From Amoebidium appalachense (lineage: Eukaryota; Ichthyosporea): a DNA stretch of 64,000 nucleotides. Made by a program: the position numbers and the translations under genes. Positions 1 through 10,101 of the stretch are shown piece after piece. The stretch spans positions 12,028,001 to 12,092,000 of the forward strand of contig CAVNZM010000002.1 in NCBI GenBank assembly GCA_963693365.1. The letters run 5' to 3'. Under the pieces are notes generated by a model. The model ran no database searches and was not told the DNA's origin. It was given only the letters and a program-made list of their open reading frames with translations. The first letter of the stretch is position 1. Each line of letters begins with the position of its first letter.

Positions 1-425
1 CCGTCCATTGCATTCGTTATTTCATAACAAACACGGAAGCAGACCACTGCCTGTGACATGTTATGTTATGCCATTCTCCAATAACTATATGGGTAACCAG
101 TAAGGTAATAGTTGCAGGCCTCGCCGATGCAATTTTTTTTTAAAGTTAAATGTATACTGCCCCGAGAGATCCCCGATGACTCGGATGTTCGCAATAATAT
201 TTATCATTCACGTCCAGGGCTAGCCACTGATAATAGAGCTAACGTCCACTTCAGGGGAGCATATAAAATAAAATTGAAAAACTAGACATAAAATGTGTTG
301 TGATACGACGCCACCTGGCAGTCTCTTAGTCAAGTTTTCATAGGGGCTTCCCTTCTAGGGCAATTGCGATTGGGAAAACTTTGAGGGGCCAAAAAAAAAA
401 AAAAGAAAAAAAAAAAGGGATGAAT
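1..425. other. Unassigned flank downstream of the GTPase gene
   Basis: No reading frame, RNA gene or repeat family recognised. It lies 3' of the interrupted GTPase gene and probably holds its 3' UTR. An A-rich tract at 391-417 (minus-strand T run) lies just after the stop codon. Confidence 0.4.
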
Positions 426-1143
426 TCAATGCCACCGGCAGCGCCCAGCCACATTCCTACACGCATGGCCATCTTTACAAGTTGCCCCACAAAGCTGTGG
501 TCCTGGGTTGTCGTCTGAATCGTCAGAGTCATATGACCCATTGTAGCTCCCGCCGTACATTGAACCATTCCCCACGCTTGGTGCAAAACTAATGTTGCTG
601 TTGAAAGACTGCTGGAATGGGGAGGTGTAGGAGGCCTGCTGGTGGTGGTTTTCGCAAGGGTTGGGTGACATTCTACGTTGCATTTCCGAAATGAATGGAA
701 TTTGTCCCATGAAATCCTCCTGTTCTCTCCGTCTCTGTTCCGCCTCCAACCGCGTTTGCTGCTCAAATCTACGGGTCTCTTCCTGGTATCTCCTCCTCTC
801 CTCTTCGATCGCTCGTTCTTTTTCTGCTTCTATTTTCCGTCTCTCTTTTTCGATTTTCCTCTGCTACGTAGTCTTGGCGTTCCTTCTTCAATTTCGCTTC
901 CTCGTCCTTTTTCGTTTTGATCGCCCTGTCGTTGCGGGACTTTAACTCCTTCCACCATCTCCTCCGTCTTAACCCACAAAGCTAACTCGGGAACCACTGA
1001 TTCCTTTTTAGCCGTGAATAACTTGTCCGTTTTGGCGTCCACCGAGTCCCATTCTCCTACAAATGTATTCTTTGGAACCCGCTTGCACACGTCCATGTAT
1101 ACTTCCTTTAAGTCTTCCTCCACTGGTAACGGTAGGCCAGGGG
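426..1143 (-). pseudogene. 3' part of interrupted GB1-type GTPase gene (coiled coil and C-terminal Cys/His motif)
   Basis: This is the downstream half of the gene whose upstream half lies at 12813-15046. Reading down the minus strand from 1143, the frame continues the exon cut by DIRS copy A: the upstream side ends in ...RPRVDADI and this side starts APGLPLPVEEDLKEVYMDV. A highly charged helical stretch rich in Lys, Glu and Arg follows, then a Gln/Ser/Asn-rich tail. It ends in a Cys/His motif (CGATCKDGHACRNVAGRCR) before a TGA at 426-428. The coding signal moves through three frames near 950-750, so there are at least two further frame breaks. The terminal motif resembles a small Cys/His motif found at the end of many unrelated proteins; its role is unknown. 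Because the retroelement sits inside the exon, this half cannot be expressed as part of the intact protein. Confidence 0.65.
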
Positions 1144-1231
1144 CTCTATGAAAACTACTCCGGGACGTGTGTTGCCTCTAGGGGGACATCCCCTTGGACG
1201 AAAGTGAACCTGCAATGGTTGTAAACCACGG
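1144..1231 (-). repeat. DIRS copy A terminal repeat B2
   Basis: 88-bp direct repeat of B1 (1754-1841), identical as far as I can read. It forms the outer 3' end of the element and abuts the interrupted GTPase exon. The same repeat occurs in copy B at 50288-50375 and 50847-50933. Confidence 0.9.
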
Positions 1232-1416
1232 GGTTTACACACTTTTTATTGCGTGGACATTGCCGGAGGCCCAGCCACATTCGACAGGCCCCCAGTCATC
1301 AATTTATTGATCCGTGAGGTCCTTGTGCCCAAAAAACGGGGGAAGTCTTCGCCCCGTGAAAAAACAGCACGTATGTGGGGATCAATGGGGGTTGAGTGTA
1401 GGGTGTAGGTGGGTGG

Positions 1417-1754
1417 GTGAAAAAGAAAATATAGCTGTAAAGCTGTAGGTGCTAAACACAGAAGATGTGTTGTTGCTTGCTGATCTGCTAAAAACTGTCG
1501 TGCTTATATACCTGAGGCTACCGAACTGAGCCAATCAAAACCGATCTAGTGTTATGTGAAATCTTATCCTGAGCCAATCAAACTCGGTCTAGTGATCTGT
1601 GGAATCTGATTTTTTGATCGGCTAATAGGTGCCAGTATGCGGGCAGCCGAACGCGAACTGCTAAAACATGAAACGAAGCCTGTTGATATCGGACACCCAT
1701 CCTACGTGTTTACCCAGAAAAATATTTATGTCAATAATTTCCACAAATAAAACC
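1417..1754 (-). repeat. DIRS copy A internal repeat A2
   Basis: 338-bp direct copy of the left-end repeat A1 (12475-12812), with the same length and nearly the same sequence. Between A2 and B2 (1232-1416) lies a spacer also found in copy B, where it is about 55 bp shorter. Confidence 0.9.
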
Positions 1755-1841
1755 TCTATGAAAACTACTCCGGGACGTGTGTTGCCTCTAGGGGGACATC
1801 CCCTTGGACGAAAGTGAACCTGCAATGGTTGTAAACCACGG
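1754..1841 (-). repeat. DIRS copy A internal repeat B1
   Basis: 88-bp repeat following the recombinase stub, directly joined to A2. The B1-A2 junction shares one base. In PAT/Ngaro elements this head-to-tail arrangement is the template used to rebuild the element ends during replication. Confidence 0.88.
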
Positions 1842-1871
1842 CACGAGAGCAGTATGCTTGCTCCAAAGGTT

Positions 1872-1993
1872 TCACTTAAGAATAGAGGCGAATACACGTG
1901 TGGTAGTGGCAGCAATGGAGGCCGGACGAAGTCGGGTATAGATCAGGAAACAGTCGGAGGACCACCTGCCGAGTTTGTTTGATCCGGGAGTCG
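1872..1993 (-). pseudogene. Tyrosine recombinase stub of DIRS copy A
   Basis: Only the last roughly 40 codons of the recombinase remain, including the GRWSSDCFLIYTR segment with the catalytic Trp and Tyr. They match the end of the copy B recombinase almost exactly and stop at the same TGA. The Arg, Lys and His-x-x-Arg residues that must precede them are gone. The junction to the RT reading frame lies at about 1993, so an internal deletion of roughly 0.95 kb relative to copy B explains the loss. Confidence 0.88.
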
Positions 1994-1997
1994 TGGG

Positions 1998-3082
1998 TTA
2001 GCCCAAGGGAAGGGATAGGAACTCGTGGACCCAGGAGGGGAAGGGGCAGGGCTCCGGTTGCAGGGAAGGTCGGAGTCGTCGGGCCCGGGGAAGTTGGTTA
2101 CGAGAAATGGCATCGGCCAGATGGTTGAGGGGTCCTGGTAGGTAGGATGCCTGTAACGTAAATTGGTATTGCATTTCCATGCGGGTGATGAACCGAATAA
2201 GTTTGGCCATCACGGGGTGGGGGGAAGACCGGGAGTGCAGGTCAGACACAGCACCCGTGTTGTCGCATAAAATACGGACATGGTGGGTGGACCAGGAGGG
2301 GGCCCAGAGGGCCACGGCGGCTGCGATGGCCAGGAGTTCGATGACGGAAGAACCGAGTTTACCCTCATGAGCATAGGGGGCTTGGGTGGAGGGGGACCAG
2401 GGCATGAAAAACCATTGGTCGAGCCAGTGGCCTCCTAGACCCACCGATCCGGCAGCATCGGTGGCCAGGGTGGTGTATGTGGGGGGTGTGATGAGGTGCA
2501 CCCCATTCCATGATGTGAGGAACTGGTGCCATTCGGTTATGTCGGCCCGGGCGGCAGCAGTCAGTCGTATGTGGTGGTGGCCGGCAAGGTGTGGGTGGGT
2601 CCGGAGAAGGGCCCATAGGCGCTGGGAGAAGGCCCGCCCGGGGGGAACCAGCTGGGCACACCAGGTGAGTTTGCCGAGGAGGGACTGGAGGTCCCGAATG
2701 GTGATGGTGGGCTTTGGGTGGGAAGTGAGGTCGAGTAGGTCCGAGAGCTTGGAAGCCGGGATTCGTGCCTCCATGGCGATGGAGTCGAATTCGATACCGA
2801 TGAAGACGACACGGGTAGCCGGGCCCTGCATCTTGTCTTCGGAGATGGCAATGTGCAGCTCTCGGCAGAGTTGCAGGAAGGTGGATAGGTGACGTTGGCA
2901 CTGCTCTTGTGTGGGGGCGACTATAATCCAGTCGTCTACGTAGTGGCGGATGAGGGCAATATCGTGCTGGTGTGCCAGCCACTGTAGGGTGGCCGCGATC
3001 CGTTCCCAGATGGCTGGGCTAGATTTCAGGCCGAAGGGCAGTCTGGTTTCAACGTAAAAATGCCCCAGCCATTTGAATGCCA
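1998..3082 (-). pseudogene. DIRS copy A reverse transcriptase/RNase H, 3' part
   Basis: Open frame of about 360 codons with a DIRS-type RT core. RLPFGLKSSP is followed by YVDD (about residues 48-51 of this fragment), then RNase H residues in TDAAGSVGLGG, IELLAI, CDNTGA and HLADAISR. It is the continuation of 10968-10199. Without the copia insert, the sequence reads in frame through the 5-bp target duplication (...EDHH-LMAFKW...). The frame stops at 1998, right at the recombinase deletion junction. Confidence 0.93.
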
Positions 3083-3087
3083 TTAAG
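3083..3087 (+). repeat. Left target-site duplication of the copia element
   Basis: TTAAG lies immediately left of the LTR start and is repeated at 10194-10198 immediately right of the other LTR. Five bases is the usual duplication for Ty1/copia integrases. Confidence 0.95.
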
Positions 3088-3832
3088 TGTTGTTTTGTAC
3101 GGGTCTAAGGGAGCAGAGTGCACAGAGGTGTCATGTAAAAACACGACTAACACATTAATGAGAGGGCAATCGGAGTTGTTCACGAGACATTGAAAGATTT
3201 CAAACAACAACTGAATCTTTATTGTGCTCTCGGTTCCTTTTGTACTTGCGACTTATCACCTTATCACAACTAAAGAGGGAGAACCAATCGGTTCTATCAG
3301 AAGATAGAAAAACACATTCCGACAGAGCATACGCATTCCAACTTCCGATTAAACTAAAGTGTAGAAACTCTTACTTAAATAAATTAAGTAATTATACATC
3401 TAGTCACTATTAACTCACATATATATTTATGTTCGTCTCTATAAAGAAACTTATTTAAATACATATATTTCCTAACAGTCGACACTCTCAAAGTGAAGAC
3501 ACTTTGCAATAAACCGAATTCCATATATATCTATTGTCCAATCACAACACACATATATTAACAGACAGGAATGCACAACACAATCTACAGATGTACTCGC
3601 TCGCGACTATTGGCGAGCCATCCTTTTGAGAACAAACTAGGCCATTTTGAAATAAAGGAAAGACAACGAGTGAGGCTAGCCAATCACGCTACCTCTCAGA
3701 TAAACAGAGGAGAGCAAATAGAAATAAAACACAATAAGTTCTTATCAGGCAAGAGAGCCAGGTGTGCACAGATCTACAGATATCTGTGCCCACAGAAACA
3801 AGGGAGAGAGAGATACGGGGGGGGGGGGGGGG

Positions 3833-3874
<42 letters not shown>

Positions 3875-4004
3875 GAGAGAGGGAGAGAGAGAGAGAGAGG
3901 GAGAGAGAGAGCACAAAGGAGGAAAGCAGACACGAATACAAACAAGCTAGGACACATACATACTTCAAGGCTCTTGCTGTCATACATGGTGACGTATTCC
4001 AACA
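3088..4004 (-). repeat. Copia 3' LTR (element orientation)
   Basis: 917 bp, TGTTG...CAACA. Contains a G run and an imperfect GA tract (3818-3911). Apart from the length of these tracts I see no difference from the other LTR. Confidence 0.95.
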
Positions 4005-4283
4005 TCCCCACTCAAGGGGTTGAAGTTTGTGTTCTCGTGTCTGTTGATGTGACGGTAGATGGGGTCCAAACACAGGAGGGGCCGTCACACTCAAGTTTCC
4101 CCACTCGAGGATGCAAACCGAAGATCCTTGAGGTGGGAAGGAGAGAATCAAAACTGAAGAGGCACACAACGACGGTTGCCTCTGAAGACTCGAAATAAGA
4201 AATCATGGTGGTTATCGGCGATATATATATATAGATAGGAAACACTAGTGTATGTGTGACGTGTTGGTGGCTAATGGTTTATA

Positions 4284-4457
4284 CTGGGGACCACCCAGGT
4301 AAACACAAGACATGAACATCTTGTGGACTGATTTATAGACTGGTGGTCAACCAGTTAAGACACGGGGAAGGTGCATCCCGTGGACTAGGTTTAGACTGGC
4401 AGTCAACCAGCACGTCATGGCTATAGATAATTATTTATACTGGGACGCCATCCCAGT
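4284..4457 (-). other. Four similar stem-loops in the copia 3' UTR
   Basis: Four short inverted repeats built on CTGG/CCAG follow each other: 4284-4298 (CTGGG/CCCAG), 4339-4355 (ACTGGT/ACCAGT), 4396-4410 (CTGG/CCAG) and 4439-4457 (ACTGGG/CCCAGT). The middle two sit in a degenerate direct repeat containing GTGGACT and GTCAACCAG. They lie in the roughly 0.7-kb untranslated stretch between pol and the 3' LTR. A role in packaging or export is only a guess. Confidence 0.6.
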
Positions 4458-4722
4458 TCGACATATATATAAGTCGAATATAGAAGAAAACCAATATATA
4501 TGGTGGGATATGAATATAAATAAACGACGGATGGTGGAGAATAATCCCCACTGAAGATGCACACATATGACGATGGAAGACTGAGTCCCCACTGATGAAG
4601 AGAAACGATGAGGAGTAGTAGACTTTCGTTGGGAGGCATCTTGATCACCGTAGGTGTGTCAACTGCTGTCCAGGGCCCCAACCTACTCAGAAACCACTCG
4701 ATGATGAACACCAGTGCACGGG

Positions 4723-6621
4723 TCAGTCACGGAGACTGAGGTTGGCACGGTGTGTGTCGTGGGCCGTACCAGCCAGAGGCTTGGTGAAGATGTCGGCCAG
4801 GTTCTTCTTGGTGTCGATGTAGGTGACAGTGACGTCCCCACTGTTGATGTAGTCCTTTGTGTTGAAGTAACGAACGGCAATGTGCTTGGTCCGGTGCTTG
4901 ATGGTGTTGGAGTGGACCAGAGCAATGGTGGACTGATTGTCACAGTACACGGGGGTGGGCTCGGTCATGGGGTAGCCCAGCTCCTTTAGTAGATCACGGT
5001 GCCAGACAACATCTTGCACGGCAGCATTGAGGGCCAGGAGCTCGGCCTCACACGTGGAGGTTGCAGTGATCGTCTGCAGCTTGGAGTGGTAGGTGACGGG
5101 GGAGCCTTCGAGGAGGATGACGTACCCAGACGTGGAACGACGGGTGGTGGGGCAACCAGCAAAGTCAGAATCCGAGTAGCACTCAAGGATGGGCACCTTG
5201 CTGTTGGGGGCCTTCTTCTTGTAGTAGAGGCCGAGGTTGATGGTGCCGAGCAGGTAACGAACGACACGGAGGAGAAGCTCCCAGGCAGTCTTGGTGGGCT
5301 TGGAGCTGAATCGGCCGAGGTAGCCAATGGCATACGAGATGTCAGGCCGGGAGCACCGAGCAACCCACAGCAGACGGCCGAGGAGTTCACGGTAGGGGAC
5401 GGTGGTGGGCAGGGATGAGTGGGAGGTCTCGTTGATGATGGTGCCCACGGGAATAGGGGTGGCCTTAGGCTTGGCATCGACCAGGTTGAAGTCGGTGATG
5501 ATGTCCTTGATGTAGGAGGACTGCAGCAGCTTGAGGGAGTCACGGGTGTACAGCAGTTGGGTGCCGAGGAAGATGTCTGGCAGACCGACCTTGCACTCGG
5601 CAGACTTCGTGATGTGACGAACAAGCCCCTGCATGATGGTGGAGTTCCGTGTGCAGGTGATGATGGCATCATCAACGTAGTTGCCCGAACGGATGATGTG
5701 CCCGTTGGGGAACTGACGGAAGTAGACACACGGATCGGAACGGAGACGGGTGAGGCCGTGGGCAATGAGAATGGAGTTGAAGAACTCGTACCATGCCAGG
5801 GATGCCTGCTTGAGTCCGTAGATGGCCTTCTTGAGTTTCCAGACTTTGTGTTCATTGCCAGGGAGGATAAAACCAGGAGGTTGCTCCATGTACAAAGTCT
5901 CGTCGAGGGGGCTGTTGAGGAAGGCCGTGCTGATGTCGAGTTGATGGATCTCGTGGTCCTGTTGCACACCGAGGGCAAGCAGGGCACGGACGGAGGAGGA
6001 CATGACGACGGGGGAAGAGTTTTCACCGTAGTCAACACCGTAGACTTGGGTGAAACCCTTGGCCACACCACGACCCTTGATCTTGGTGTCACCAGCAGAG
6101 TTGAGGACCTTCTCCGTGACAATCCACTTGAATCGGATGATGTTGGCATCGGAGGGGGGCTCAACTACGTCGAAGATGTCCTTGTCGATGAAAGCCTTGT
6201 ACTCGGCAGTGAGGGCAGTCACCACTTCATCACCCTTGGTGCCAGAGCACAGCTTCTGAATTGACCGGGGCAGCTGAGACACATCAAGGCTGGGTCGGGA
6301 GATGCTCACCATAGCCATAGCAGGCCGGGAGGAGAGACGGGAGGAACGACGGGGAACGGTACGGAGGGGCTCAGGGGCCGGGGGGTTGTCTGTGACAGAC
6401 ACTCGGTGGTCGGGGATGGGGGCCTGGAAGCCAGGGATGGGTGCCGTGTTGAGGGGGGAGTCGGATAACACGGGGCTGGACGGGGCCGAGTGGAACTCCG
6501 GAGACCCAGGACGAACCGGGGTGAGATGACCAGGTACGTGGTCATTGACGGCAGGGGCCGGCAGCAGGGGTTGCTGACCGGTGGGGGGGGGGGGTGGGTG
6601 GAGCCACGGGGGCAGGTACAC
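4723..6621 (-). CDS. pol: Copia pol: reverse transcriptase and RNase H
   Basis: Open frame of about 630 codons with the copia RT signature: FKWIVTEK, GRGVAKGFTQ, LDISTAFLNSPL, LKKAIYGLKQA and the catalytic YVDDAII. Copia-type RNase H follows with YSDSDFAG, CEAELLAL, YCDNQS and NLADIFTKPL. It has no convincing start of its own. It overlaps the end of the gag-integrase frame, and the two meet at a run of 12 C (6583-6594 on the plus strand). A one-base slip there would join both into the single polyprotein usual for the group. The spacer between integrase and RT is Pro/Ser-rich. The frame ends with a TGA at the 4723 end. Confidence 0.96.
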   Translation of the reverse strand: MYLPPWLHPPPPPTGQQPLLPAPAVNDHVPGHLTPVRPGSPEFHSAPSSPVLSDSPLNTAPIPGFQAPIPDHRVSVTDNPPAPEPLRTVPRRSSRLSSRPAMAMVSISRPSLDVSQLPRSIQKLCSGTKGDEVVTALTAEYKAFIDKDIFDVVEPPSDANIIRFKWIVTEKVLNSAGDTKIKGRGVAKGFTQVYGVDYGENSSPVVMSSSVRALLALGVQQDHEIHQLDISTAFLNSPLDETLYMEQPPGFILPGNEHKVWKLKKAIYGLKQASLAWYEFFNSILIAHGLTRLRSDPCVYFRQFPNGHIIRSGNYVDDAIITCTRNSTIMQGLVRHITKSAECKVGLPDIFLGTQLLYTRDSLKLLQSSYIKDIITDFNLVDAKPKATPIPVGTIINETSHSSLPTTVPYRELLGRLLWVARCSRPDISYAIGYLGRFSSKPTKTAWELLLRVVRYLLGTINLGLYYKKKAPNSKVPILECYSDSDFAGCPTTRRSTSGYVILLEGSPVTYHSKLQTITATSTCEAELLALNAAVQDVVWHRDLLKELGYPMTEPTPVYCDNQSTIALVHSNTIKHRTKHIAVRYFNTKDYINSGDVTVTYIDTKKNLADIFTKPLAGTAHDTHRANLSLRD

Positions 6622-9145
6622 GACGGGGGGAACGACGGATAATCACCGACGGAATTTCATCGTCATCGGAATTGGAATTTCCGGAATGCAGGGATGAATC
6701 GATTGAGGTCGTCTGATTGGTGGCCTGCACAGAAATCTGATTGGATGCCGTGGTGAATTGTGATTCGTCGAAGACGACATCGCGGTAGAGGTTGACCGTG
6801 TTGCCACGTAGATTCATGATCTTGTGGGCTTTGTTGGTGATATCCCAGCCCACGTAGGTGCCGAGTTTGACGGTAGAGGCCAACTTGTCTCGTTTGGATG
6901 CAGGGACGTGTACATAGGCTGGGCAGCCGAACACGTGCAGGTGGGAGATGTCAGGCTTGACACCGTAGAAAATTTCAAACGGTGTACGGCCATTGGCAGC
7001 TCTGGCCGGGGTCACGTTGATGATGTAGGCAGCATGCTTGAGAGCAGCTCCCCACAGTTTGGGGGAAAGGGAGTCGGCCTTGTCCTGATGAAGGAAGCAC
7101 CGAACGATCTCCTGCAGATCCCTCATCTTACGTTCAACGAAGCCGTTGAGTTGGGGGCAGTCAACCGGGGCAAATTCTTGAATGATGCCCTTGGACTGGC
7201 AGTACTGCTCCATAGCGTGGGAGGTGAACTCGGACCCAGAGTCTGAACGGAAGTGGGTCACCACCTTGTCGGGTTGCTTGTCAGTAGTCTCAACCAGGGC
7301 CTTGACGTATTCGAGAGTTTCGGATCGATCACGGAGGAGGTACACGATGGTGTAGCCGGAGGCATCACAGGTACACACGAGGGCCACCTTGTAGCCACCA
7401 TAGGAGGCACAGGGAGGCTCGAAGAAGTCCATGTGCCACTTGGCACCGGGGAAGGGGCACTGGGTTCTGGTGCCGGAGAATGGGGCCTTGGTGGTCTTGC
7501 CGGAGACACAACCGAAGCAGTCAGTGGTGTCAGCCACTGAGAGGGATGAGGGGAGGCCTGTCACGAGGTCACCTCTCACCATCTTGGTGAGGGTGGACAG
7601 GGCACGATGGCCGAGACGGTGGTGCCAGAGCTGAGGATCATTGTTGACCTTGACGTTGGCTACCAGAGCAGTGACGGTCCGAGGGATGGAGGGACGTATC
7701 TCATAGTCAGTGATGAAGTACAGTCCATCTGTGCCTGTGAGGGAACACACGATGTTGCCACCACGAGTGTAGAGGTATGATGGGAATGCATCCTCATCAT
7801 CGAGGTGGGCAAGGAGACCCGACTTGGAGGCCATTGAGGGTGATATCAGGAAGGCTGGGGAGTCGGGTACATAGAGGGTGTTGAGGCTCAGTACTGATGT
7901 TACTCCGTTGTAGGTGACGGCCAGGTTGATGACACCACGGTGATGTGCAGTGACGATGCCGAGGCCGTGGACGTCAGTCGGGGGGCATGGCTCAAGAGTA
8001 GAGAAGTACTCTTTTACTGGGCACACGTGGACGTTTGAAGCCGAGTCCCAGCAGGGGTCCATGGGTAGGGAGGCCGTGGTGGACACGAGGGCAAAATGCA
8101 CCTCTTTTCCAGACTTGGTGTTGGCACGGTGACGACGGGCAATTGAGCAGCCAGGTTTGTCACACTGTGTGACATGATGGTCTTCGTGACAGTAGGCACA
8201 GTCGAGGGAGCCAGTGGTCTTGGCTCGGGGTGGCTGGGAATGACGGTTACCCCCTTTACGTGGGGGGTAGGGTGACCGGGAACGATAGCCGGGGGAACGG
8301 GACCGTGAGTAATCACGGTCAACTGAGGGGGATCGATCGGTGGGACGACCGCGGGGGTGACGGGAGACGGAGCTGTCACGTCGGGGGATCCGGTGTCTGA
8401 GGTCGTCCTTGGTGAGTACACGGCTTTGCAGGGCACGTGCTGTTCGGACGGTGGAGGAGGACCCGGACCCAGAGTCGATGAGACCTTCACGGATCTCTGC
8501 AGCTCTGATGTCACTGATTAGACGGTTGTAGGTCTCGTAGTTAATGGTACGACGGAAGTAGTCGGCAATCATGGCCTGGATGTCGGTACAAACTAACTTA
8601 CGGTTCTTCTTGAGGTGGATGAAGAAGTTATCAACCATAGTCTTGTGAGGAATGGGCTCTTCGAGGATGTGCAGGGTAGTGCACAGACGGCGTGCCATGG
8701 TGAGGTAGGCCGTGACGGTCTTGAAGTCTTTGAGTTCAAGCTCATGGTAGTCGAGGAGGATTTGACGAGCACGATCTTCACGTTCAGCCGCATAGGTCAT
8801 ACGGAGGTTGTGGAAAGCTTGGGCAGGTGACACATCATCGTGGATTTGACCAGAGTTATACAGCTCATCATTGGAGACGAGTTGAGTAAACATCTGTTCA
8901 AGGAGGTTGGAAGCCTCGGTGTAGGCCTCCTCAGTGTCGTAGCCGTGCCACTCATTCTCGTCGGAAGGGTCGACCCACTCGGGGGCCTTGATGACGGGCA
9001 CTAACTTGGCCGCGGTGGTGGTACGTAGGTACCGGAAGATGACGGGTTCCCACTCATAATAGGTGAGACGTTTGCCGGACTTCTTGTCCGTGGTGTCATC
9101 CCCTTTCCAGGGGGTGAGGTTGAGATACGCAGGTTTCTCCGACAT
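6542..9145 (-). CDS. gag-pol: Copia gag, protease and integrase polyprotein
   Basis: The likely start is the ATG near 9145 (MSEKPAYLN). An N-terminal capsid-like region is followed by a short zinc knuckle (CAYCHEDHHVTQC, spacing slightly off the CX2CX4HX4C norm). A protease-like segment with CWDSASNVHV comes next; compared with the usual DSGAS the Gly is absent. The integrase has an HHCC domain (HHRLGH ... CFGCVSGK) and DD35E core residues in HMDFF, RSDSGSEF and GFVERKM. The frame ends at 6542 and overlaps the RT frame by 80 bases. Both frames are intact apart from the C12 junction, so this copy may be functional or nearly so. Confidence 0.95.
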   Translation of the reverse strand: MSEKPAYLNLTPWKGDDTTDKKSGKRLTYYEWEPVIFRYLRTTTAAKLVPVIKAPEWVDPSDENEWHGYDTEEAYTEASNLLEQMFTQLVSNDELYNSGQIHDDVSPAQAFHNLRMTYAAEREDRARQILLDYHELELKDFKTVTAYLTMARRLCTTLHILEEPIPHKTMVDNFFIHLKKNRKLVCTDIQAMIADYFRRTINYETYNRLISDIRAAEIREGLIDSGSGSSSTVRTARALQSRVLTKDDLRHRIPRRDSSVSRHPRGRPTDRSPSVDRDYSRSRSPGYRSRSPYPPRKGGNRHSQPPRAKTTGSLDCAYCHEDHHVTQCDKPGCSIARRHRANTKSGKEVHFALVSTTASLPMDPCWDSASNVHVCPVKEYFSTLEPCPPTDVHGLGIVTAHHRGVINLAVTYNGVTSVLSLNTLYVPDSPAFLISPSMASKSGLLAHLDDEDAFPSYLYTRGGNIVCSLTGTDGLYFITDYEIRPSIPRTVTALVANVKVNNDPQLWHHRLGHRALSTLTKMVRGDLVTGLPSSLSVADTTDCFGCVSGKTTKAPFSGTRTQCPFPGAKWHMDFFEPPCASYGGYKVALVCTCDASGYTIVYLLRDRSETLEYVKALVETTDKQPDKVVTHFRSDSGSEFTSHAMEQYCQSKGIIQEFAPVDCPQLNGFVERKMRDLQEIVRCFLHQDKADSLSPKLWGAALKHAAYIINVTPARAANGRTPFEIFYGVKPDISHLHVFGCPAYVHVPASKRDKLASTVKLGTYVGWDITNKAHKIMNLRGNTVNLYRDVVFDESQFTTASNQISVQATNQTTSIDSSLHSGNSNSDDDEIPSVIIRRSPRRVPAPVAPPTPPPHRSATPAAGPCRQ

Positions 9146-9264
9146 GGTGATCAATCAGTCAGATGATGCGTGAGAGAGGAATCAGATCGGTATTCAAATT
9201 TGAATATTTTTGATTGCAGCGAGAGTATGTGTTTGCGAGAGCGTGCGAAAATGGGCCTTTAACC

Positions 9265-10009
9265 TGTTGTTTTGTACGGGTCTAAGGGAGCAGAGTGCAC
9301 AGAGGTGTCATGTAAAAACACGACTAACACATTAATGAGAGGGCAATCGGAGTTGTTCACGAGACATTGAAAGATTTCAAACAACAACTGAATCTTTATT
9401 GTGCTCTCGGTTCCTTTTGTACTTGCGACTTATCACCTTATCACAACTAAAGAGGGAGAACCAATCGGTTCTATCAGAAGATAGAAAAACACATTCCGAC
9501 AGAGCATACGCATTCCAACTTCCGATTAAACTAAAGTGTAGAAACTCTTACTTAAATAAATTAAGTAATTATACATCTAGTCACTATTAACTCACATATA
9601 TATTTATGTTCGTCTCTATAAAGAAACTTATTTAAATACATATATTTCCTAACAGTCGACACTCTCAAAGTGAAGACACTTTGCAATAAACCGAATTCCA
9701 TATATATCTATTGTCCAATCACAACACACATATATTAACAGACAGGAATGCACAACACAATCTACAGATGTACTCGCTCGCGACTATTGGCGAGCCATCC
9801 TTTTGAGAACAAACTAGGCCATTTTGAAATAAAGGAAAGACAACGAGTGAGGCTAGCCAATCACGCTACCTCTCAGATAAACAGAGGAGAGCAAATAGAA
9901 ATAAAACACAATAAGTTCTTATCAGGCAAGAGAGCCAGGTGTGCACAGATCTACAGATATCTGTGCCCACAGAAACAAGGGAGAGAGAGATACGGGGGGG
10001 GGGGGGGGG

Positions 10010-10101
<92 letters not shown>

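Noticed and set aside
2365-2982. Pro/His-rich frames opposite or beside the DIRS RT
   Set aside because: Shadow frames of the GC-rich RT gene; no domain, no codon logic.
3222-3413. 63-codon frame found twice (also 9399-9590)
   Set aside because: It is the same LTR sequence in both copies of the copia LTR and has no coding features.
5419-6264. Plus-strand frame of about 280 codons across copia pol
   Set aside because: Antisense to a fully supported RT/integrase region.
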